This document shows, in pieces, positions 38,719 to 44,921 of a DNA stretch of 64,000 bases. The translations under genes and the position numbers were made by a program. The stretch comes from Dactylosporangium sp. AC04546 (GTDB taxonomy: Bacteria > Actinomycetota > Actinomycetes > Mycobacteriales > Micromonosporaceae): assembly GCF_022095675.1 (NCBI RefSeq), contig NZ_JAHYSG010000066.1:5021-69020 (forward strand). The letters are read 5' to 3'. Under the pieces are notes generated by a model, which ran no database searches, was not told the DNA's origin, and saw nothing but the letters and a program-made list of their open reading frames with translations. Every line of letters starts with the position of its first letter. Position 1 is the first letter of the stretch.

Positions 38719-39953
38719 GAACCGGTCTCGGGAGTGACGGCGACGAGGTTCGCGGCGGCCGGGGTGCCCGGTCGTACCGGCAGCGCCGCGAGGGCGTGGG
38801 CCGCGAAGCCAACCCGCCATCGCAGCTCCGCCGGGTCCACCGCGAGCCGGAGATCCGGGTACCGGCCGAACAGCACCCGCAGGGCGATCTGTCCCTCGAT
38901 CCGGGCCAGCGGGGCGCCGAGACAGAAGTGCGGTCCGTGGCCGAAGGCCACGTGCGGGTTGCGGGGCCGGGCGATGTCCAGCCCGTTCGCGTCGGCGAAG
39001 GCGACCGGGTCGCGGTTGGCGGCCAGCAGCGACAGCAGCACGATGTCACCGGCCGCGACGCGATGGCCGTCGAGCTCGATCGGTTCCCGGGCGGTACGGA
39101 TGGAGGAGTTCTGGACCGGGCTCTCGTACCGCAGGAACTCCTCGACCGCGCCGTCGAGCAACCGCGGTTCCCTGGCCAGCAGCGCGCGCTGATCGGGATG
39201 GGTCAGCAGCAACCAGGCACCGTTGGCGATGAGGTTCGTGGTGGTGTCGAATCCCGCGATCATCATGAGGTATGCAGTGGAGGTCAGCTCGTCGTCGCTG
39301 AGCGCGTCCTGCTCGTACCGGGCCTCGACCAGGTCGGACAGCAGGTCGTCGCCGGGCATGCGGCGCTTCTGCGCCAGCAGGTCGCGGATGAAGTCGCTCC
39401 ACTCGGTGATCGCCCGCACGTAGTCGTCCGGCGCGTACGCCCCCGTCATCACCACCGTGGCCCAGGACCGGAGCTGGTCGCGGTGCTCGTTGCCGATACC
39501 GAGCAGCTGGCAGATCACCTCGACCGGCAGTGGCACCGCGTAGGCGTCGAGCAGGTCGACCGTCTCGTGCCGGGACAGGTCGTCGAGGAGCCGGTCGGCG
39601 ATCTGCTGTACCTGCGGACGCAGCGCCTCCACCCGGCGCGCGGTGAACACCCGGGACACCAGGCGGCGGAGCCGGGTGTGCTCGGGCGGGTCCACGTTGA
39701 GCATGTGGGTGTTGATGGCCGCCAGCGTGGCGGGCGAGAGCCGGCCGGCGGGGATGTCCGCGCGCACCATGCCGCCTTTGGCGAGCCGGGGATCGGTCAG
39801 TGCGCGATGCACCAGGTCGTGGGACGTGACCAGCCAGCCTTCGGCACCTCCGGGCAGGCTGATCCGCCGGACCGGAGCGGCGTCGCGGATCTGGGCGTAG
39901 CGGGCGTGGCGCTCGGCGGAGGTGGTCGCTTCGAACGGTGACGGTTCCTGCAT
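38709..39953 (-). CDS. Cytochrome P450
   Basis: Soluble 414-residue P450 mono-oxygenase of the bacterial CYP107-like type. Visible motifs are the I-helix oxygen-binding AGFDTTTN, the K-helix ExxR (EEFLRY) and the heme loop FGHGPHFCLG, whose Cys binds the iron. Length is normal for the family and there is no signal peptide. The last 10 bases overlap the end of the giant gene on the other strand, with the two stop codons interleaved. No ferredoxin or reductase gene is adjacent, so electrons must come from elsewhere. The substrate cannot be told. The ATG is used as start although no clear ribosome binding site precedes it. Confidence 0.93.
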   Translation of the reverse strand: MQEPSPFEATTSAERHARYAQIRDAAPVRRISLPGGAEGWLVTSHDLVHRALTDPRLAKGGMVRADIPAGRLSPATLAAINTHMLNVDPPEHTRLRRLVSRVFTARRVEALRPQVQQIADRLLDDLSRHETVDLLDAYAVPLPVEVICQLLGIGNEHRDQLRSWATVVMTGAYAPDDYVRAITEWSDFIRDLLAQKRRMPGDDLLSDLVEARYEQDALSDDELTSTAYLMMIAGFDTTTNLIANGAWLLLTHPDQRALLAREPRLLDGAVEEFLRYESPVQNSSIRTAREPIELDGHRVAAGDIVLLSLLAANRDPVAFADANGLDIARPRNPHVAFGHGPHFCLGAPLARIEGQIALRVLFGRYPDLRLAVDPAELRWRVGFAAHALAALPVRPGTPAAANLVAVTPETGSHP

Positions 39954-40010
39954 GACCAGGACGATCGAGGGGCGGTCCCGGTCAGGGCAAGGCGGCCGGC
40001 GGAGATTCGG

Positions 40011-41660
40011 CTAACTGGCGGAGATTCCTGGCATGTTCCGGTCGTACGGGGCGGCGGACAGCGACCATCGCGCTCGCGGTACGTCGCCGACGATCACCGG
40101 CACCATCACGCCGCTGCAGCCGGCCATCAGGTCGCGCAGCAGTTTGGCGTCGCCCGGCTCGGCGAGGTCACAGAACACCACATGGGCTGCGATCGATCCG
40201 GCTGTCTCCGTGCGCACGTCGGCCAGCCGGCGCACCTTCCGGTACCCGGACGGGTGCATCGCCGGCTGGCCGCCGATCGCCCGGCCCACCACGGTCACCC
40301 GGAAGGCGCGAATGCCGGCCGACAGCTGGTCGACCATGGCCAGCGCCAGGCGCTCGCGGGAGTGCGACTCACCGGTCACGGCGACCACGTCCGGGCACTG
40401 GGCCAGGTCGAGGTACAGGCAGCGGCCCTCGGCCTGGCCGAGGTAGACGGGTACTACGGCGTCGGCCGGTTCCTCGCCGGCGGTGCTCCAGGTGATCGCC
40501 GGTGCCGTTCCACGGCCGCCGGCCAACCGTACCCGGATGACGTCGTCGCCGAGGCTGAGCTCGGCGTCGATCCCGTCCGCGCGGGCGCCGGAGCCGGGCC
40601 TGCCGGTCTCGGCCCGCACCCCGGCCAGCATCTCGGCCGGCATCTCGGCCAGCATCTCGGCCGGTATGTCGGCCGGTATGTCGGCCGGCGCGGCGGCCGG
40701 AGTGTGGGGCCGAGGCTGTCCGGCGGGGCGGCGCGGCGTGGCCGGGGGGTCTCCGGCGGGCGCCGATCCGGTCGACGTCAGCGGCGGACGGCCCGGCCGG
40801 CTCAGGACCGGCGGCTCCATCGCGCGCCGGCCGGCACGTTCGGCAGCACGGTTCGGGGCGCGCCGGTCGGCCGTCTCCGTCCACGGTGCCGCAGCCGGTT
40901 GCACGACCATCGGCACCAGTTGCGTCCATTCGGGGACCGCTGGTGGCCGGCCGGCGGTCGCCCCGGGGGGCACCATGGGTCGGTGCGGTACGTCCTCCCA
41001 GCCGACATCGGCGGGCACGGCCATACCGGCGTCGGCCGGCCTGGCGGCGGGGACGGAAACGGTCTCGGCCACGACCGGCGGGGAGACCCGCGCGGGCCCG
41101 GCGGAGGTCCGGCCGGCCGCGGCACCGTCCGGCCTGCGACGGCCGCCGCGCAGCAGGCGCACGCTCGCCGCGAGCAGTCCGACGGTAGCCATCAGCAGCC
41201 CGATGCGAATGGTCGTGACCCGCGCGTTCACCTCGGAGACGGAGCTCGTCGGCCGCGTCGCTTCCGCCACCTGGCGGGCGTTGCCGGCCTCGGCGCTCGT
41301 CGGCATCGCCGGCGGCTCGCCCTCGTGCACCCCGGGGCCGTCCGCGTCCGGCGGCAGCAGCAGGATCCAGCCTTCTTGCAGCACCGTCGGGTCCTGTAAC
41401 CGGCCGCCGTCGGGCTGCGGCCGGTGCTGGTTGAGGTTGAAGATCTCCGCGGCGCGCCGGCCGTTGCCCAGCGTCCTCGCGGCGATGTCGAAGAGGTACT
41501 CGCGGTGTCCGTCGACCGGCGGACCGACCACGTAGTACTTCGTGACGGCGGTGGACGGGCCCGGCGATGGCTGCGCGTATCCGGGCAGCGCGGGACCGAG
41601 GGCGAGGACCACCGCGGCGGTCGCGGTCGCCGCCCATCGGGGTAAGGGTGCCGCTCTCAT
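40011..41660 (-). CDS. LysM-like membrane-anchored envelope protein
   Basis: About 549 residues. The N-terminus is a signal peptide (MRAAPLPRW followed by an Ala/Val/Leu core and GYAQ). Next is a LysM-like module from TKYYVVGPP through IFNLNQHRPQPDGG to GWILLLPPDADG, then a transmembrane helix (about residues 155-175) and a long Pro/Ala linker with a tetrapeptide repeat. The C-terminal 190-residue domain is probably cytoplasmic and unrecognised. The LysM-like module is closely matched by the mycosin-like protein at 48761, so both probably bind the same wall component. The ATG at 41660 overlaps the stop of a 10-codon ORF that has a strong ribosome binding site. A GTG at 41702 would lengthen the protein by 14 residues but has no clear site. 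A TGAACT-N16-CGTC promoter lies upstream. Confidence 0.8.
   Translation of the reverse strand: MRAAPLPRWAATATAAVVLALGPALPGYAQPSPGPSTAVTKYYVVGPPVDGHREYLFDIAARTLGNGRRAAEIFNLNQHRPQPDGGRLQDPTVLQEGWILLLPPDADGPGVHEGEPPAMPTSAEAGNARQVAEATRPTSSVSEVNARVTTIRIGLLMATVGLLAASVRLLRGGRRRPDGAAAGRTSAGPARVSPPVVAETVSVPAARPADAGMAVPADVGWEDVPHRPMVPPGATAGRPPAVPEWTQLVPMVVQPAAAPWTETADRRAPNRAAERAGRRAMEPPVLSRPGRPPLTSTGSAPAGDPPATPRRPAGQPRPHTPAAAPADIPADIPAEMLAEMPAEMLAGVRAETGRPGSGARADGIDAELSLGDDVIRVRLAGGRGTAPAITWSTAGEEPADAVVPVYLGQAEGRCLYLDLAQCPDVVAVTGESHSRERLALAMVDQLSAGIRAFRVTVVGRAIGGQPAMHPSGYRKVRRLADVRTETAGSIAAHVVFCDLAEPGDAKLLRDLMAGCSGVMVPVIVGDVPRARWSLSAAPYDRNMPGISAS
40622..40691 (-). repeat. 12-bp imperfect tandem repeat in the linker of the LysM-like gene
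   Basis: About five units related to tctcggccggca encode Asp-Ile-Pro-Ala or Glu-Met-Leu/Pro-Ala tetrapeptides in the linker between the membrane helix and the C-terminal domain. It is likely a length-variable spacer. Confidence 0.7.
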
Positions 41661-41689
41661 CCGGTCGCCGCCGGCGCCAGTCGGCTCAT
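41657..41689 (-). CDS. Possible 10-codon leader ORF coupled to the LysM-like gene
   Basis: The ORF MSRLAPAATG has a strong ribosome binding site (GGAGGAAC, with GGAGG ending 6 bases before ATG). Its stop overlaps the next ATG as ATGA, the usual layout for translational coupling. It lies within the presumed transcript of the ECF-type promoter at 41734-41760. It may simply deliver ribosomes to the downstream start. There is no evidence that the peptide has a function. Confidence 0.35.
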   Translation of the reverse strand: MSRLAPAATG

Positions 41690-41733
41690 GCCGTTCCTCC
41701 ACTTCCGCGGGACAGGCACCCGTCCTGGTGACT

Positions 41734-41760
41734 GACGATCGGGAGCGAGCCGGAGTTCAC
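41734..41760 (-). promoter_or_regulatory. ECF-type promoter, LysM-like gene
   Basis: Read on the minus strand: GTGAACT, 16 bases, CGTC. It is one of nine copies of TGAAC-N15/16-CGTM in the window. The -10 element is 74 bases before the ATG at 41660. Confidence 0.65.
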
Positions 41761-41801
41761 CGCGGCGGGCGGCGACCGCGCGAATCGTTACGCCGCGGTG
41801 A
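41757..41801. promoter_or_regulatory. Perfect 11-bp inverted repeat between divergent promoters
   Basis: TCACCGCGGCG (41757-41767) and its exact reverse complement (41791-41801) are separated by 23 bases. The repeat lies between the two divergent ECF-type promoters and overlaps the -35 element of the leftward one. It could be an operator for a dimeric regulator acting on both genes, or a DNA hairpin. Confidence 0.5.
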
Positions 41802-41804
41802 TCT

Positions 41805-41830
41805 GTGAACCTTTGGTCCCCGCATCCGTC
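41805..41830 (+). promoter_or_regulatory. ECF-type promoter, gene at 41863
   Basis: GTGAACC, then 15 bases from the end of GAACC, then CGTC. It is placed about 33 bases before the start codon and is divergent from the LysM-gene promoter. Confidence 0.65.
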
Positions 41831-41862
41831 AAGCGGGGCAGCGCACCGTGAGGGGAGTCATC

Positions 41863-42957
41863 GTGCCGGACGACGAGAGCCGGGCCATCGCATGCCACTG
41901 GATGCTGTTGCGGCTGTCCGGAGAGCTACCCGACGACCTTGCCACGCAGTGCCGGGCCTGGCTCGCGCGGGGGAGGGAGCTGGATCTGGGGCGGGCGGTC
42001 GCCCGTGCCGTGCTCGCCCAGCGCACCCCGCTCACCGGGCCGGATCTGGGACTGCTGGCCGAACTGCTGGTCGAGGCCGGTATGGACGCCTCCGCATTGT
42101 CCATGGTCGACGTGGCGAGCCTGGACCAGGTACCGAGGTACGGGTTCGTGTCGAGCCGCGCGATGATCGAGGGCATCCTCGGCGGTGACGTCGGGGCCGG
42201 GCCGCCGGCGATGCCAGCCGGGCAAGGGCAGGAACAGGTCGAGGACGTGGTGGAATCCGGGGCGCTGGCCGCCGTGGCCGGCGAGCCGGGGGCACTGGCG
42301 CTGTGGCGCAGCTGGCGGTTCCCCAGCGACGGCGCACCGTGGCCGCCACCCAAGCGGGTGTTCGTCGTGGAGGTCGACGAGGCGGCCGACCCGGTCGGCA
42401 TCACCGACCGGGTGCAGGGCGCCGTCGCCGCGGCCGGGGAGGCGGCGCCGCAGGTGGAGGTGTACCCGAGGCGGGCCGAGCTCCCCGGCTACCAGCGACT
42501 GGCCCGGGCATACGGTGCCCTGCTGTGGGCCACGGTGCCGGACTCCGGGGTCAAGATCGCTGTGCTGTTCGACCGCGTCGACCCGCAGGCCGGACCTCGC
42601 ATGCATCCGGACCACCCGAAGGCGGCCGGAGCGGAGCGGGAGCGGCTGCTCGGGTACCTGCGCCGGGGCGAGCCGCTGCTGGTCACTACGGCCCGCATGG
42701 ATGACGTGGTCGACACCGCGCTCCAAGCGGCGGTGCCGATGAACTTCGTCACCGACGGTGTCTTCATCTGGACCGATGCCAGCACGTACTATCTCGAGCG
42801 GCACGGACTGCTGCCCGATCCGGAGCTGGTCGAGCACATCCGCGCCCGCGACTACCAGCCGGCCCCGGTCGACGGCGCAGCCGTGCACCGGGCCCTCGCC
42901 GCGCTGCAGGAGCCGGCCACCGAGGAGCCGGCCTGGACGTACGGTGGCCGGGCGTGA
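41863..42957 (+). CDS. Conserved-looking protein of unknown function
   Basis: 364 residues, no signal peptide and no membrane segment, so probably cytoplasmic. I do not recognise a family. The N-terminal third is helical. The middle has beta strands (FVVEVDEA, VKIAVLFDRVD). The C-terminus has a short pattern, VTDGVFIWTDASTYYLERHG, ending in an amphipathic helix and a Pro/Glu tail. The GTG at 41863 is chosen because AGGGGAG lies 5 bases before it; a GTG at 41848 is in frame but lacks such a site. The gene is divergent from the LysM-like gene, and both have an ECF-type promoter, so they are probably co-regulated. Confidence 0.8.
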   Translation: MPDDESRAIACHWMLLRLSGELPDDLATQCRAWLARGRELDLGRAVARAVLAQRTPLTGPDLGLLAELLVEAGMDASALSMVDVASLDQVPRYGFVSSRAMIEGILGGDVGAGPPAMPAGQGQEQVEDVVESGALAAVAGEPGALALWRSWRFPSDGAPWPPPKRVFVVEVDEAADPVGITDRVQGAVAAAGEAAPQVEVYPRRAELPGYQRLARAYGALLWATVPDSGVKIAVLFDRVDPQAGPRMHPDHPKAAGAERERLLGYLRRGEPLLVTTARMDDVVDTALQAAVPMNFVTDGVFIWTDASTYYLERHGLLPDPELVEHIRARDYQPAPVDGAAVHRALAALQEPATEEPAWTYGGRA

Positions 42958-43008
42958 GCCGGCCGGACCGTGCAGGTGTTCCCGGGCGGCGATCGAGTAC
43001 GAGCTCAG

Positions 43009-43035
43009 GTGAACCGGGACGGCCCGCGCGACGTA
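43009..43035 (+). promoter_or_regulatory. ECF-type promoter, chitosanase-like gene
   Basis: GTGAACC, 16 bases, CGTA. It lies about 45 bases before the ATG at 43081. Confidence 0.65.
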
Positions 43036-43080
43036 ATGCACCTCGGTCCTGGTGCGGCCGGTACGGAGGGAGGGCATGGG

Positions 43081-44919
43081 ATGGCGCACGCCTCGGCTTC
43101 GCGCCGACGTTCGCTGGTGCTGGGCCTGGTGGCGCTGGCCCTGGCGGTAGCCGGCGCGTTCACACTGTGGCGCTGGCAGCCCCGCCCGGCTCCGCTGGCC
43201 CTCACCGCCGAGCAGCGTGCGGTGATCGACGAGCTGGTGAGCGTGCTGCAGTTCGACAACGCGTTGTTGCAGTACGGTTACGTCGAGAACCGCCGCGACG
43301 GTGCCGGCTTCACCGCCGGCCGCAACGGTTTCACCACCGCCGGTGGAGCGGTCGCCGAGGTGCTTGCCGAGTTCACCGGGGCCCGGCCGGCCAGCGCCCT
43401 GGTTCGATATCTGCCGGCGATCCGGGCACTGGGCGCGGCGCGCAGCGACGACGTCAACGACCTCGACGGGTTCGAGGACGCCTGGCGGCACGCCGCCGCC
43501 GACCCGGTGTTCCGGGCCGCGCAGGATCACATCGGCGAGCAGCGGCACGCGTCGCCGGCGCTGGATCGTGCGCACAGGCTGGGGCTTCGCACCCCGCTGG
43601 GCTACGCGGCGCTCTATGACGCTGTGATCCAGCACGGCACGCAGGACGATACGGACGGGGTGGACGCCCTGATCACTACCGCAACGGCCGCCGCGCACGG
43701 CACCCCGGACACCGGCGTGACCGAGCGAGCCTGGCTGACCGCGTTCCTCAACGCCCGGGCGGCCAGCCTGCGCCAGCCGCACGACCCGCGCCGCACCGCC
43801 GGCTGGATCGCCTCGACCGGCCGGATCGACGCCTTGAACGGGTTGCTCAACAGCGGCAACCTCGAGCTGCACACCCCGTTCGCGGTCAGCCCGTACGGGG
43901 TCACCCACGTCATCTTCCCGCTGGCGATCGGCGCCGCGGACGACCGGGTGCTGCTCGATGCGATGCCCAGCCAGGCCGGTGCGACCAGCCCGGCGGCGTC
44001 CACCGGCCCCTCCGCGCCGAGCACCGCACCGCCGGCGCCGGCCCAGTCCGCCGCGCCGAGCGCGGCGCAGAACGTGGTCAAGGTCGCCACCGTGGAGGGC
44101 CTGCGCACCGCGCTCGCCGCGGCCCGGCCGGGCCAGACCATCCAACTCGCCGACGGCACCTATGCCGGGGCGTTCACCGCGGCCACCAGCGGCACCGCCC
44201 AGGCACCGATCACGCTGAGCGGCTCGCCGCGCGCCGTGCTCACCTCGGGCGGGTACGGCTTCCACTTGACCGCGGACCACTGGAACCTCACCGGCTTCAC
44301 CATCGCCGGCGCGGCCAAGGGCCTCGTGCTGGACGGCGCGCATCGCAACGTCATCGACGGGCTGACCGTGCAGGACATCCGGCAGGAAGGTATCCACCTG
44401 CGGACCAACAGCACGGACAACGTGGTGAAACGCAGCCGGATCGGCCGGACCGGCGACCAGGGACTGGTGATCGGCAACGCCGCGGCGGCGTGGCCGCAGT
44501 ACACAGGCGGCAACCCGGACCGCAGCGACCGCAACACGATCACCGGCAACACGTTCGGCCCGGACACCGCCCGGGGCGCGATCACCGTGTACGAGGGGAC
44601 GGCCGGCGGCACGCTGAGCGGCAACTCGTTCAACGGCGCCGGCATCACCCAGGGCGGCGCCTGGGTGCTGATCCGGGGCAACGGCTACCAGGTGACCAGC
44701 AACTCGGGCTCGGTTTCGCCGTCCGACGGCTACCAGGTGCGCCAGCAACCAGGGCAGTGGGGCTGTGGCACGGTGTTCCGCGGCAACCGGCTGGACGTGC
44801 GGGCGGCCGGATACGGCATCTGGGTCAAGACGGAGGCGGGCTGCGCCACGACGGTCTCCGCCGACAACGTGGCGCTCAACGCGGGCAGCGGCCTGACCAA
44901 CGTGGCCGTGCAGCGGTGA
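43081..44919 (+). CDS. GH46 chitosanase-like domain fused to a right-handed beta-helix; probably inactive
   Basis: 612 residues, exported. The N-terminal membrane segment (SLVLGLVALALAVAGAF) is a signal peptide or anchor. Residues about 40-290 follow family GH46 chitosanases: ELVSVLQFDN, LQYGYVENRRDGAGFTAGR, ALYDAVIQHG and a NSGNLELHTPF ending. The proton-donor Glu (Glu22 of Streptomyces N174 chitosanase) aligns with Gln in SVLQFDN; the second acid is kept as Asp in RRDGAG. After a Pro/Ser/Ala linker (about 300-335), the C-terminal 275 residues are repeating NTITGNTF-type rungs of a pectate-lyase-like beta-helix. It may bind chitosan or glycans without cutting. The ATG at 43081 follows GGAGGGAGGG. 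Its promoter matches the ECF element. Confidence 0.85.
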   Translation: MAHASASRRRSLVLGLVALALAVAGAFTLWRWQPRPAPLALTAEQRAVIDELVSVLQFDNALLQYGYVENRRDGAGFTAGRNGFTTAGGAVAEVLAEFTGARPASALVRYLPAIRALGAARSDDVNDLDGFEDAWRHAAADPVFRAAQDHIGEQRHASPALDRAHRLGLRTPLGYAALYDAVIQHGTQDDTDGVDALITTATAAAHGTPDTGVTERAWLTAFLNARAASLRQPHDPRRTAGWIASTGRIDALNGLLNSGNLELHTPFAVSPYGVTHVIFPLAIGAADDRVLLDAMPSQAGATSPAASTGPSAPSTAPPAPAQSAAPSAAQNVVKVATVEGLRTALAAARPGQTIQLADGTYAGAFTAATSGTAQAPITLSGSPRAVLTSGGYGFHLTADHWNLTGFTIAGAAKGLVLDGAHRNVIDGLTVQDIRQEGIHLRTNSTDNVVKRSRIGRTGDQGLVIGNAAAAWPQYTGGNPDRSDRNTITGNTFGPDTARGAITVYEGTAGGTLSGNSFNGAGITQGGAWVLIRGNGYQVTSNSGSVSPSDGYQVRQQPGQWGCGTVFRGNRLDVRAAGYGIWVKTEAGCATTVSADNVALNAGSGLTNVAVQR

Positions 44920-44921
44920 GG

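Noticed and set aside
1..38718. Giant frame as a polyketide or non-ribosomal peptide synthase
   Set aside because: No ketosynthase, acyltransferase, adenylation, condensation or carrier-protein motif was found anywhere in the visible protein.
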